Positions 37,406 through 46,110 of a DNA stretch of 64,000 nucleotides are shown here, piece by piece (position 1 is the stretch's first letter; each line of letters opens with the position of its first letter). Source of the stretch: Methanosarcina sp. UBA289 (GTDB lineage: Archaea > Halobacteriota > Methanosarcinia > Methanosarcinales > Methanosarcinaceae); NCBI GenBank assembly GCA_002496565.1, contig DAKJ01000019.1:20443-84442 (forward strand), written 5' to 3'. Under the pieces are notes generated by a model. The model searched no databases. It saw only the letters and a list, made by a program, of their open reading frames with translations, and was not told the origin of the DNA. A program made the translations under genes and the position numbers.

Positions 37406-38968
37406 ATGGCGTTAAGGACGAAGTTATCATTTGCCTGTACTGCAGTTTTTTTTATTGCAGTCGTCATCTGTTCGGGTTGTGTTCAGACAGAGGATTCTGA
37501 AGAAAAAGTTCTTCGTGTAGCTCTCACAACTGGCCCTGATACAGGAGGAAGCCTTGATCCTTCCATTTCATGGGAAGGCTGGCCTATGCGAAGGACCGGA
37601 ATATATGAGACTCTCTTCTCTTATGACGAAAACATGAATCTCCAGCCTGAACTTGCAACAGGTTATAAACAGTTAAACGATACCGAATGGGAAATTCAGC
37701 TCCGCAGGGATGTAACATTCCATGACGGAACTATAATGGACGCAGATGCCGTGATTTATTCCATCAACCGAGTTCTTGACCCCTCAAACAGCAGATCATC
37801 AGAATACTCTTTTATCAAAAACGTCTACAAAACCGATGACTACACAATCGTCGTGGAAACAAATGAATCATATGCACCAACTATTCTCATGTTCACAGAC
37901 ACCATCATGTCAATTGTAAGTCCTGACACAGAAAACCTCGACACCGAACCGGTTGGAACGGGAGCATACAAGTTTGTCTCATTTGAACCGGGTGCCAGTA
38001 TAGAACTGGTAAAGAATCCTGATTACTGGGGTGAAGCGCCAAAAATTGACAGAATAATTATCCAGTACAGCAAAGATGCCGCTGCAAGAACTCTTCTGCT
38101 CAAATCAGGCGACGTTGACATTACAAGAGATGTCCTGCAAAGCGAGTACGCAACCTTTGAAGCTGACCCTGGCACTAATATCGTATCCAAAGAAACGCTT
38201 AGAACCTACTTCATGTACATTAACGAAGGAAAAGCACCGTTCGACGATGTAAGGGTTCGCCAGGCACTTAATTATGCAATTGATCGCCAGGAAATCGTTG
38301 ACACAGCCCTTGAAGGTGTTGCCGGCTCTCCAGCAGTTGGAATATTCCCAGACATCATGCCCTGGAGTGCGAACGACAAAATTGAAGCTTATGAATATAA
38401 CTCTGAAAAAGCTCTTGAACTCTTTGCTGAAGCGGGAATCAAGCAAGGAAGTGATAGTAGACTCTATTACAACGGTGAGCCATTCACAATTGAAATCCAG
38501 ACTTATACAAAACAAGCAGCACACCAGCCAATGGCAGAAGTAATTGCCGCCCAGTTTGAAAAAATTGGCATCACTACTACAATAAAAATTGCCGAAGCAA
38601 ACTCAATTAGTGCCGATGCGGTAGCAGGAAATTATGGCCTTGCACTCTATTCATGGGGTGTTGCACCTGTAGGAGACCCTGACTATTTCGTATCAAGCCA
38701 CTTCCTTTCAACCGGAACCTATGCATCCACATGGCTTCGCTATTCTAATCCTCAGGTTGATGAGTGGATTCTTGAAGCAAGGGCTGAAACAGACAAAGAA
38801 AAACGTACAAAACTCTACGACATGATTCAGGAACAGGTCCAGAATGATGCGGTACTGGTCTGTATCGCATACAAGAAAGAAATTGACGGACTTTCCCCCA
38901 ACCTCAAAGGTTTTGAAATTTATCCAAACGAATACACATTCATTACAAAGGAAATGGAACTTGCCTGA
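37406..38968 (+). CDS. ABC importer receptor lipoprotein, family 5, copy 2
   Basis: 520 residues from ATG 37406 behind GGAAGAGG. The signal ends VVICSGC with Cys25 lipidated. The fold is that of the first receptor (LRVALTTGPDTGGSLDPS, LRRDVTFHDGTIMDADAVIYS, YPNEYTFITKEMELA). The two share most of their length, with the ligand-contact loops more divergent, so they may bind related but different compounds. It is followed 11 bp later by a methyltransferase gene, which indicates co-transcription. Confidence 0.92.
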   Translation: MALRTKLSFACTAVFFIAVVICSGCVQTEDSEEKVLRVALTTGPDTGGSLDPSISWEGWPMRRTGIYETLFSYDENMNLQPELATGYKQLNDTEWEIQLRRDVTFHDGTIMDADAVIYSINRVLDPSNSRSSEYSFIKNVYKTDDYTIVVETNESYAPTILMFTDTIMSIVSPDTENLDTEPVGTGAYKFVSFEPGASIELVKNPDYWGEAPKIDRIIIQYSKDAAARTLLLKSGDVDITRDVLQSEYATFEADPGTNIVSKETLRTYFMYINEGKAPFDDVRVRQALNYAIDRQEIVDTALEGVAGSPAVGIFPDIMPWSANDKIEAYEYNSEKALELFAEAGIKQGSDSRLYYNGEPFTIEIQTYTKQAAHQPMAEVIAAQFEKIGITTTIKIAEANSISADAVAGNYGLALYSWGVAPVGDPDYFVSSHFLSTGTYASTWLRYSNPQVDEWILEARAETDKEKRTKLYDMIQEQVQNDAVLVCIAYKKEIDGLSPNLKGFEIYPNEYTFITKEMELA

Positions 38969-38979
38969 GGGATTAAAAA

Positions 38980-39672
38980 ATGAAAGACAAAATTACAGAA
39001 CACTGGAACAAGATTAGTCCTAATTATCGGAAAATGTATCGCGACCACCTTGATGAAGAGATTCTCCTGATGCAAAACCTCTTTTCAGAGAAGCTGCCAG
39101 CCGGTAAGAAACTCAATGTCCTCGATATTGGAACAGGGCCTGGCATCCAGGCATTTGTTTTTGCCGAAATGGGACACAATGTCACTGCTCTTGACATCTC
39201 GGAAGAGATGCTTGCACGTGCAAAAGAAGGAGCAAAGGACCGCAATTTGTCAATCAGGTTTGTTGAAGGTGACGGAGAAAACCTGCCTTCTGAAGATAGT
39301 ATGTTTGATATTATCGTAAACATGCACCTTCTCTGGACCCTAACGGACCATGACAAGTTCTTCAGTGAATGCCTGAGAGTCCTGGTACCAGGGGGCAGAA
39401 TTCTTGCAATCGATGGTCAATGGTTCCAGCCAGGCTACGTCCCAAACAGAAATTACAACCCTGAAGAAAGAAATCATGATGAGTTAATTGAATATCTTCC
39501 GCTTTATGACAGTAACTCACCTGAAATGGTTACAGCCATCATGGAAAATAACGGGTTTTCCGAAGTCTCCTGTAAATCTCTTCCCGAGTATGCAGAGTAT
39601 ATGAAGAGATGCGATCCGGAAGGTTATGACTATTTATCTGTCCCGTATCTTGCCACCGGAATAAAACATTGA
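38980..39672 (+). CDS. Class I SAM-dependent methyltransferase within the ABC operon
   Basis: 230 residues from ATG 38980 behind GAGGGA. Motif I is DIGTGPGIQAFVFAEMGHNV, then ALDISEEML and EGDGENLPSEDSMFDI, with LVPGGRILAIDGQWFQPG. It is a paralogue of the enzyme at 34052-34789. Its position, 11 bp after a receptor gene and before the permeases, is unusual for a peptide or nickel importer. It suggests that the imported compound or a partner molecule is methylated. The substrate is unknown. Confidence 0.88.
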   Translation: MKDKITEHWNKISPNYRKMYRDHLDEEILLMQNLFSEKLPAGKKLNVLDIGTGPGIQAFVFAEMGHNVTALDISEEMLARAKEGAKDRNLSIRFVEGDGENLPSEDSMFDIIVNMHLLWTLTDHDKFFSECLRVLVPGGRILAIDGQWFQPGYVPNRNYNPEERNHDELIEYLPLYDSNSPEMVTAIMENNGFSEVSCKSLPEYAEYMKRCDPEGYDYLSVPYLATGIKH

Positions 39673-39682
39673 GGAATAAAAA

Positions 39683-39779
39683 ATGGAAGACAAAATTGCA
39701 GATGACAGATATAACGCATTTTTGCTGGAACATGGTCGGATATGTAGCTCCATACCTCGTTTCTACAAGGAAGCGTTGA
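39683..39779 (+). pseudogene. Vestigial methyltransferase (start and end only)
   Basis: GAGGAATAAAAAATG then MEDKIADDR copies the ribosome site and first codons of the preceding methyltransferase (MKDKITEHW). After a few codons a shifted frame reads GYVAPYLVSTRKR and stops at 39777-39779, matching the C-terminal YDYLSVPYLATGIKH of that enzyme. About 200 internal codons are gone. The remaining 40-codon frame runs to 39805 and overlaps the permease start by seven bases, so it may still be translated and couple the permease. Confidence 0.6.
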
Positions 39780-39798
39780 GCTTGTCGAGGGTACTGCA

Positions 39799-40749
39799 AT
39801 GCTAAATGAGTATTTCATCCGTCGGGTTCTGTATCTCATCCCGGTCCTCATATTTATCTCATTTATGAGTTTTTCACTCATCTATATCGCACCGGGCGAT
39901 CCGGCAGAGATTATGATGACGAGTCCCTCGGGTGGATATGATGAAGCAGCTGTTGAAGCTTTCCGCATAGCCCACGGTCTTGACCAGCCGTTTTACATCC
40001 AGTATTTTAACTGGCTCAAAAACGCGGCTGTCGGAGACTTTGGCTACTCGTACATGAGCGAACAGTCGGTATTTGAAACTGTTCTGAATGCATTCAAGAA
40101 TACGCTGAAACTTTCCGTTCTCGCCCTTGCAATTGCTCTTGTTATTGCTATCCCTTTCGGCGTAGTTTCAGCTCTGAAACATAACACCATTGTTGACGAC
40201 GCCTGTCGCTTTGGCGCTCTTCTCGGGGTATCCATGCCGAACTTCTGGCAGGCCTATCTGATGATAATTTTCTTCTCGGTAATCGTTCACTGGCTCCCAG
40301 CATCCGGATTCGGCCACGGGACAGACATCAGATACATGATTCTGCCTGCGGCTGTTCTCGGGACAGGGGCAGCAGCTGTAATGATGCGGATGATCCGTTC
40401 AAGCATGCTGGACGTCATGGGAAAGGAGTACATCCAGACCGCCCGTGGAAAAGGACTTTCTGAAAAAATCGTCATTATCAGGCACGCATTGAAAAACGCA
40501 CTTGTTCCGGTTATCACGGTGATCGGTCTGTCAATTGGTTTTCTCTTAAACGGCTCGGTTGTTGTTGAGACAATTTTCGGATGGTCGGGTATTGGAAATC
40601 TTGTGGTGGACTCAATTCTTTCCCACGATTATATGATGGTACAGGGCTCGGTACTCTTTGTTGCCGTCATTTTCCTTCTGATCAACTTCTTTGTAGACCT
40701 GGTCTACGTTTGGGCTAATCCGGAGATACGCTATGATAAAACTTCTTAA
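39799..40749 (+). CDS. ABC importer permease, DppB/NikB type
   Basis: 316 residues with six predicted membrane helices. The N-terminal signature YFIRRVLYLIPVLIFISFMS is typical of DppB/OppB/NikB. The EAA loop for ATPase contact is present (EYIQTARGKGLSEKIVIIRH, near residue 210). The ending LVYVWANPEIRYD is standard. The start overlaps the vestigial upstream frame by seven bases, and the next permease overlaps its end by 17 bases, so the genes are translationally coupled. Confidence 0.93.
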   Translation: MLNEYFIRRVLYLIPVLIFISFMSFSLIYIAPGDPAEIMMTSPSGGYDEAAVEAFRIAHGLDQPFYIQYFNWLKNAAVGDFGYSYMSEQSVFETVLNAFKNTLKLSVLALAIALVIAIPFGVVSALKHNTIVDDACRFGALLGVSMPNFWQAYLMIIFFSVIVHWLPASGFGHGTDIRYMILPAAVLGTGAAAVMMRMIRSSMLDVMGKEYIQTARGKGLSEKIVIIRHALKNALVPVITVIGLSIGFLLNGSVVVETIFGWSGIGNLVVDSILSHDYMMVQGSVLFVAVIFLLINFFVDLVYVWANPEIRYDKTS

Positions 40750-41572
40750 AAACCGACAGATTGCTCTTTCCCTGATAATTCTTGGCGGGCTTATCTTCAT
40801 GGCCATATTTGCCGGTTTTCTAGCCCCCTATGACTACACGGAAAAAAACCTGCAGAACCGTCTGCAGCCTCCGTCTTCCCACCACCTATTCGGGACTGAT
40901 AACCTTGGCCGTGATATCCTGACAATGGTGATGTACGGTTCAAGGGCATCACTTTTAGTCGGGTTTGTAGTTGTCAGCATTTCGCTTGCAATAGGAGTGA
41001 CACTTGGCGTTCTGGCGGGGTATTACGGAGGGTGGCTGGATGAGATTATCATGCGGCTAACGGACAGTTTCCTTGCTTTTCCGTCGATGTTTCTGGCACT
41101 TGCAATTACCGCGTTTCTTGGACAGGGGATGGAAAACATGATGCTTGCTTTAGTTGCTGTCGAGTGGACGGTATTTGCAAGAGTTGCACGAGGTTCAACA
41201 CTTGACGTCAAGACAAAAGGCTATGTTCGGGCATCCAGGTGGATTGGTGCTTCAAACGCTTACGTAATGGTAAAGCATGTTCTTCCTAACATTATCTCTC
41301 CTGTTTTGATCATGGCATCGCTTGGAATAGGGAATGTGATTCTGGCAGCAGCTGGTTTAAGTTTCCTTGGACTTGGAGTGCAGCCGTCAACACCGGAATG
41401 GGGTGCAATGCTGAATGCAGGCCGTACATATTTCACAACTGCTCCCTGGCTGATGCTTTTCCCGGGTCTTTTTATAATGATAACTGTTCTTGCATTCAAC
41501 TACTTCGGCGACGGGTTGCGAGATGCACTTGACCAGAAGATGAAAAATATTGAGCTTGAAGGGAGGTTCTGA
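40733..41572 (+). CDS. ABC importer permease, DppC/NikC type
   Basis: 279 residues. The N-terminal helix is followed by the DppC/NikC signature APYDYTEKNLQNRLQPPSS and HLFGTDNLGRDIL. The EAA loop (TKGYVRASRWIGASNAYVMV) and five further helices follow, and the end GDGLRDALDQKMK is typical. It starts 17 bases inside the preceding permease gene and is followed after one base by the first ATPase gene. With its partner it forms the transmembrane channel. Confidence 0.93.
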   Translation: MIKLLKNRQIALSLIILGGLIFMAIFAGFLAPYDYTEKNLQNRLQPPSSHHLFGTDNLGRDILTMVMYGSRASLLVGFVVVSISLAIGVTLGVLAGYYGGWLDEIIMRLTDSFLAFPSMFLALAITAFLGQGMENMMLALVAVEWTVFARVARGSTLDVKTKGYVRASRWIGASNAYVMVKHVLPNIISPVLIMASLGIGNVILAAAGLSFLGLGVQPSTPEWGAMLNAGRTYFTTAPWLMLFPGLFIMITVLAFNYFGDGLRDALDQKMKNIELEGRF

Positions 41573-41573
41573 C

Positions 41574-42512
41574 ATGTCTGATGTATTGCTGAAAGTATCC
41601 GACGTTTCTGTAACAATCCCGACTGAGCAGGGAACTGTTCACGCGGTTGATGATGCGACGTTTTCGATTAACAAACGCGAGGTTTTTTCATTGATTGGGG
41701 AGTCAGGTAGCGGTAAGTCAATTCTTGGCCAGGCAATAATGCGGCTTCTTCCCCCGAATGCGATGTTTTCCGGAAAAGTGGAACTTGAAGGTATGGAAAT
41801 TTCAGCTCTTTCCGAGAAGGAAATGCAGAAAGTCCGCGGTAAAACGGTTGCATCAATTGCTCAGAACCCATATCTTGCAATGAACCCCGGAATAAGGGTT
41901 GGCACTCAAGTTGCAGAGCCAATGCAGGCACATCTTGGAATAAGTAAAGAAGATGCAAAGTCCAGGACATGCCGGGCTCTGAAGTATTTTGATATCATAC
42001 CTCCTGAAGTGCGGGAAAGGGAATACCCGTTTCAGTACAGTGGCGGAATGTTACAAAGGGCAATGGTTGCAATGGGAACGGCTGCAGATCCTGAACTGAT
42101 TATCGCTGATGAACCGACAAAAGGCGTTGATGTGCTTAAGAAGCGCAATATTGCAGCAATTTTTCAGAAAGTTGCCTCGGACGGCTGCGCTTTCCTTTTA
42201 ATTACTCATGATGTAGGTTTTGCCCGAGCGATGTCAGACAGAATCGCAGTGAACTATTGCGGGCAGATTATAGAGATTGCAGAGAAGGAGCCATTTTTCA
42301 AAGAACCTTTGCATCCGTATTCACAGGCACTTTTAGGTGCGGTGCCGGAGCGCGGCATGCACCCGATTCCAGGCCCGTCACCTTCGATGATTGAAGTGCC
42401 GGAAGGTTGCAGGTTTCATCCTCGATGTCCGCATAAAACGGACAGGTGCCTGACGAATCCGCCGGTCGTGGAGATAAATGGAAGATTTGTGAGGTGCTGG
42501 ATGTATGCTTAA
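41574..42512 (+). CDS. ABC importer ATPase, DppD/NikD type
   Basis: 312 residues from ATG 41574 behind GGGAGG; an in-frame ATG at 41550 lies inside the permease gene and lacks a ribosome site. Walker A is GESGSGKS, the Q-loop is SIAQNPYLAMNP, the signature is QYSGGMLQRAM, and Walker B is PELIIADEPT followed by the switch His in LLITHDVG. The C-terminal oligopeptide/dipeptide extension has Cys residues (CRFHPRCPHKTDRC, CW), seen in many DppD/DppF ATPases and able to hold an Fe-S cluster in some. It overlaps the next gene by eight bases. Confidence 0.93.
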   Translation: MSDVLLKVSDVSVTIPTEQGTVHAVDDATFSINKREVFSLIGESGSGKSILGQAIMRLLPPNAMFSGKVELEGMEISALSEKEMQKVRGKTVASIAQNPYLAMNPGIRVGTQVAEPMQAHLGISKEDAKSRTCRALKYFDIIPPEVREREYPFQYSGGMLQRAMVAMGTAADPELIIADEPTKGVDVLKKRNIAAIFQKVASDGCAFLLITHDVGFARAMSDRIAVNYCGQIIEIAEKEPFFKEPLHPYSQALLGAVPERGMHPIPGPSPSMIEVPEGCRFHPRCPHKTDRCLTNPPVVEINGRFVRCWMYA

Positions 42513-43422
42513 GGCAGATAATCTGCATTATGTTTACACCTCAGGATTGATTAAAATAGTCAAAAAGACAGCTGTCTGCGGCGTTGATATCGAGTTTTGT
42601 CCGGGCGAGACGGTGGCTATTGTCGGGGAGTCGGGGTGTGGTAAGTCAACGCTTGCAAAGATGCTTGTCCAGCAACTTGTGCCGGTTTCTGGGGAAGTGT
42701 TTTTCAACGGGATGAAACTGACTGGGATGAGCTGGAAGAATCGTCGGAAGTTTATGGGAAAAATCCAGCTGATTCCCCAGAATCCAGCTGATGTAGTTGA
42801 TCCTAGATGGACGGTTGAACGATCGGTTGCCGAGCCATTTGTGATTTGTGGAGTTTTTTCCAAAGAGGAAATTTCGGCAAATGTAGATGCCCTGTTTGCA
42901 GAGGTAGGGCTTTCTGTGGAGCACAAGACCCGATATCCGCATGAGCTGTCAGGAGGGGAACTGCAGCGGGTTGTAATTGCCAGGGCGCTTGCTCTGAAGC
43001 CTGAGTTGCTGGTCTGTGATGAAGCGACCTCGATGCTTGATGTGTCGGTGCAGGCATTTATTGTGATGATGCTCAAAGAGATTCAGATAAAACGCGATCT
43101 CAGCCTGGTGTTTATTACACACGATCTGGAGGCAGCGAAGGCTGTTTCTGATCGGGTACTGGTGATGTATGCAGGTGAGATCGTTGAGGAAGGGACGGAT
43201 GTATTTGACCGGCCACTGCATCCTTATACGCGTGCTCTTCTGGATGCAGCACGGTATATGTCGCTTGAGGTTGTGGTGCCGGAGGAGATTGGAGAGCTGC
43301 CTGATGGTTTTTCGGGCTGTCCCTACTACAGATTGTGCCGGGAGAGAACGGACGCGTGTAAAAAGCCGCAGAAATTACGGGATGTTTCGGGGAGATTGGT
43401 GAGGTGCTGGAAATCAAAATGA
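42505..43422 (+). CDS. ABC importer ATPase, DppF/NikE type
   Basis: 305 residues. Walker A is GESGCGKS, the Q-loop LIPQNPADVVDPRW, the signature ELSGGELQRVVIARALALKP, Walker B LLVCDEATSMLD, and the switch LVFITHDLEAA. The C-terminal Cys extension (CPYYRLCRERTDAC...CW) mirrors that of its partner. It starts inside the last codons of the preceding ATPase gene. It is the last gene of the importer operon. G+C at third positions is somewhat higher than in the surface-protein genes. Confidence 0.93.
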   Translation: MLKADNLHYVYTSGLIKIVKKTAVCGVDIEFCPGETVAIVGESGCGKSTLAKMLVQQLVPVSGEVFFNGMKLTGMSWKNRRKFMGKIQLIPQNPADVVDPRWTVERSVAEPFVICGVFSKEEISANVDALFAEVGLSVEHKTRYPHELSGGELQRVVIARALALKPELLVCDEATSMLDVSVQAFIVMMLKEIQIKRDLSLVFITHDLEAAKAVSDRVLVMYAGEIVEEGTDVFDRPLHPYTRALLDAARYMSLEVVVPEEIGELPDGFSGCPYYRLCRERTDACKKPQKLRDVSGRLVRCWKSK

Positions 43423-43797
43423 AGCAGTCCAAACAACTGATCTGATAAACACTACGGAACTCTGCGCAACCGTAATAGCTGGAGATACCTGACAATCCTG
43501 CATGAAGGGCGCAAAAGTTCGCATTCGACTGCTTATTGCCCGGACAACTCTGTAATAATCAGGAGGGAAAATTCTTGAATACCGGACTGAAAACCAGGAA
43601 TTAAGAATAGACTCTTCAAGAAGTGTCTTAAACTAGCCTACTTTAAAAAAGTTTAATATAAGGAATTTAAAGGTATTGTTAGAGAATTCTACAGCTTTTC
43701 TGTATCATTAACACTTAACTGTTAGACTCAGGTTTATCGGCACTTAAAAATGTATTTACAAGAGTGAGAGTATAACTCTTTGTAAAATTAAAGGATT
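43423..43797. other. Spacer between convergent genes
   Basis: About 375 bases between the convergent importer operon and the AhpD-like gene. I see no gene, strong hairpin or repeat; the first 150 bases are less AT-rich than the rest. Confidence 0.4.
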
Positions 43798-44193
43798 TTA
43801 CTTTAGCAGTTTTAACGCATCCCTACAAGCTGCTACAGCAGGTGCCCCTGAAGTTATGAATATAACATCCATAAGTTCCATAATTTCTTCTTTGGTAGCC
43901 CCATTCTTAAGTGCACTTTGCATCTGCACAACCGTACATCTTTCGCACTGCTTGGATGCAACGACTGCAAGTGCTACCAGGATTTTTGTCTTTGCAGGCA
44001 AGGCCCCATCAGACAATAACCTTTTATTGCACCTGTTATACTTTTTAAGTGACTCACTGTCAAGTTCCCCAAGAATTTCAAGAATATGTGGGGTAAACCC
44101 CAGTTTATCACTCATACTTTCCAGTAACTCTTCGTGTTCAAGATCTCCATGTTCTTCTTGATGCCCTTCACATCCTTCCCGACGTTCTTCCAT
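43798..44193 (-). CDS. Carboxymuconolactone decarboxylase/AhpD-like protein
   Basis: 131 residues from ATG 44193, which has GGGGTT nine bases upstream; ATG 44208 is also possible. The AhpD/CMD fold is indicated by [22 protein letters not shown], with a redox CxxC pair (CERC), and by [21 protein letters not shown]. Proteins of this family act as alkyl-hydroperoxidase partners or thiol-disulfide reductases. The N-terminal part is His/Glu-rich. It begins a run of redox-related genes and is transcribed in the same direction as the TrmB regulator upstream. Confidence 0.85.
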   Translation of the reverse strand: MEERREGCEGHQEEHGDLEHEELLESMSDKLGFTPHILEILGELDSESLKKYNRCNKRLLSDGALPAKTKILVALAVVASKQCERCTVVQMQSALKNGATKEEIMELMDVIFITSGAPAVAACRDALKLLK

Positions 44194-44303
44194 GTTTGTT
44201 AACCCCATGCAATTCAACTGGTTATAATTCAACTGGTTTAGTTATTAATATTAATATTGTATTGTATATATGTTATTTATCTATTCCTAAGAAGCCGGAA
44301 ACA

Positions 44304-45125
44304 TTACCTTTCAGTAACTTTTTCAAGATCAAGCTTTTCTCCTCCATTCCAGAGAAGCTCGAATTCCTTACCCAAATTTATTGCAAGCCCCGCATCCCAG
44401 ATTTTCACAACCGAAAGGATGCGGTCACTGTCCTGGGGATGGAGCTGAAACAACATCACAATACTGTCGTCAACGATACCAAAACAGGAATTAAAGTTCT
44501 GGACAAGCCTTATTTCTATACCTCTTTTGAATTTGTTGAGATTCTCCTCTCCCTGCATTGAAAGCATAGAAGCAAGAGATATAAAGCGAGGGGATATTAG
44601 CAGCCGGATTTTAACCCCCCGGTCAATAGCTTTTAAGATTTCAGGCAGCAGGCTAGAAACGATGGGCATTCCAAAGGCAGGAGGAATTATGTATATTGAC
44701 TTTTTTATCTCTCCATAGGTAGAGATGGCAAACTTTCTGATTTCAGACTCGGGTACGGCAGTTGTCCAGAAGACCTCGTCTTTTCGTTTCTGAGTCGGTA
44801 AGGTTTTTAAAACCTGCTTTGCCTCTTCAACAAAACCCTTTAAGACCGTTATTTCTTTTTCAAATTCGGATTTTCGCGTTTCAAAAAAGGAATCTAAGGC
44901 CATTTCAGGATCAACCGCCCTGAACTTTTTAGGCCTTGAAACCTGGACTTCTACAAAACCTTTTCCTGCCAGCGATTCAAGAACGGTATATATCCTCCCA
45001 TAGGGCACGTCAGCGTCTCTGCCGATGTGATTTGCCTCGGAGACCCCTAATTTTAAGAGAGAAATATATGCAGCTGCTTCATAAGCAGTCAGCCCTATAT
45101 CCTGAAGAAGCCTTTTCTTTTGCAT
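44304..45125 (-). CDS. TrmB-family transcription regulator
   Basis: 273 residues. An N-terminal winged helix (about 1-80; IGLTAYEAAAYISLLKLG, VPYGRIYTVLESLAGKGFVE) is the TrmB signature. A coiled segment (RKSEFEKEITVLKGFVEEA) and a C-terminal effector-like domain (about 115-273) follow; the latter lacks obvious sugar-binding residues. TrmB proteins in archaea control sugar, redox or methanogenesis genes. Three 32-bp direct repeats lie directly before its start and are the likely autoregulatory or promoter sites. The neighbouring redox genes are candidate targets. Confidence 0.85.
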   Translation of the reverse strand: MQKKRLLQDIGLTAYEAAAYISLLKLGVSEANHIGRDADVPYGRIYTVLESLAGKGFVEVQVSRPKKFRAVDPEMALDSFFETRKSEFEKEITVLKGFVEEAKQVLKTLPTQKRKDEVFWTTAVPESEIRKFAISTYGEIKKSIYIIPPAFGMPIVSSLLPEILKAIDRGVKIRLLISPRFISLASMLSMQGEENLNKFKRGIEIRLVQNFNSCFGIVDDSIVMLFQLHPQDSDRILSVVKIWDAGLAINLGKEFELLWNGGEKLDLEKVTER

Positions 45126-45140
45126 ATGGAATTCAATTCC

Positions 45141-45236
45141 CTGTATCTTAAAAACATTATCTAAAAAATTTCCTATATTTTAAAAACATTATCTAAAAAT
45201 TTCCCTATATTTTAAAAGCGTTATCTAGAAAAATAA
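45141..45236 (-). promoter_or_regulatory. Three 32-bp direct repeats in the trmB promoter
   Basis: Units at 45141-45172, 45173-45204 and 45205-45236 share TTAAAAACATTATCTA (third copy AAAAGCGTTATCTAG). The first two differ at only a few bases. On the gene strand each unit contains TAGATAATGTTTTTAAAATA, including a TATA-like core. The period of 32 bp is three helical turns, so bound proteins would sit on one face of the DNA. The first unit starts 16 bases before the TrmB start codon. Confidence 0.7.
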
Positions 45237-45430
45237 GTTATAAATCTGGAGAACTGATCATGGATGTGAACTATTTACCCACTTTTATATCTTAGAGAAC
45301 CTATTGTTACATGGTGGAATTTAAATCACTTTCAAAGTAAATTGCTAACATTTTATTACTGGAGTAGGGCTTCCCCTGCTTGTGGGATAAAATAATAGTG
45401 ACGTCATTTTCAAAAGGTAATGGGGGACGA

Positions 45431-45982
45431 ATGAAACCGACAGATGACTTAAGAGAGGAGCACAGAGTAATTAAATCGGTGTTGCCAATCCTCGACAGAG
45501 TATGCGTGGATATAGAATCTGGGAGAAGTGTTAAACAGGATAATCTTGAAGGACTCATAGAATTCATAAAAGAATTTATTGAAGAACATCACTATACAAA
45601 AGAAGAGGCTTACCTTTTCCCGGAAATGGAAAAAGCAGGAGTTTCAGGGGCAGAAGAGCTGATAACTTCCCTTAGAAATGAACATGAAGAGGAAAGACAA
45701 TCTGTCAGTAAAATTGGAAAAATAGTTTTTGAGAAAGAAGAAAATATGGAACTCTCTAGTATGGTTGAATACTTAAGAGCGTATATTCGGCTTCTAAATC
45801 TGCATATTGACAAAGAGGAGAATAGGCTTTTCCCGATGGTTGACACCTATCTCTCGCAGGCTGTCCAGAAAGATTTGCTTAAATCTTTTGAAGATATGGA
45901 AACTCAAATAGATTCTGAAAGGTATGCAGAACTCAAGATTTGGCTGAACACCATGGGAGAGACTTATACAAAACCAGCATAA
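45431..45982 (+). CDS. Hemerythrin HHE-domain protein
   Basis: 183 residues from ATG 45431, with GGGGGAC directly upstream; an earlier in-frame ATG at 45380 lacks a site. The four-helix diiron fold is indicated by LREEH near the start, EFIEEHHYTKEEAYLFPEM (HxxxE motif), SLRNEHEEER, and NLHIDKEENRLFPMVD. Family members bind O2 or NO, or scavenge oxidants, and in anaerobes often protect against oxygen. It is divergent from the TrmB gene and lies among other oxidative-stress-type genes. Confidence 0.9.
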   Translation: MKPTDDLREEHRVIKSVLPILDRVCVDIESGRSVKQDNLEGLIEFIKEFIEEHHYTKEEAYLFPEMEKAGVSGAEELITSLRNEHEEERQSVSKIGKIVFEKEENMELSSMVEYLRAYIRLLNLHIDKEENRLFPMVDTYLSQAVQKDLLKSFEDMETQIDSERYAELKIWLNTMGETYTKPA

Positions 45983-46038
45983 GTGCCCGAGTCGGCAGAT
46001 TTGTTGCTCTGCAACTTAAGTTCCATCTAGGAGGATGG

Positions 46039-46077
46039 AGCCCACTTCTCTCCGCTTTGCTAACGCTCAAGAGGGCT
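46039..46077. repeat. Repetitive hairpin after the hemerythrin gene
   Basis: AGCCC (46039-46043) pairs with GGGCT (46073-46077) and the loop contains CGCTCAAGA. A related unit (AGCCCTTTTCGCTTCGCTCA and AGAGGGCT) lies at 49489-49516. It is probably a dispersed genus-specific hairpin repeat; here it may also terminate convergent transcripts. Confidence 0.5.
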
Positions 46078-46110
46078 AATTTAGGGGCACAAGACCTATA
46101 TTTAACTCGT

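Noticed and set aside
45141..45236. Short CRISPR array
   Set aside because: The three 32-bp units are contiguous with no unique spacers and sit in a promoter.
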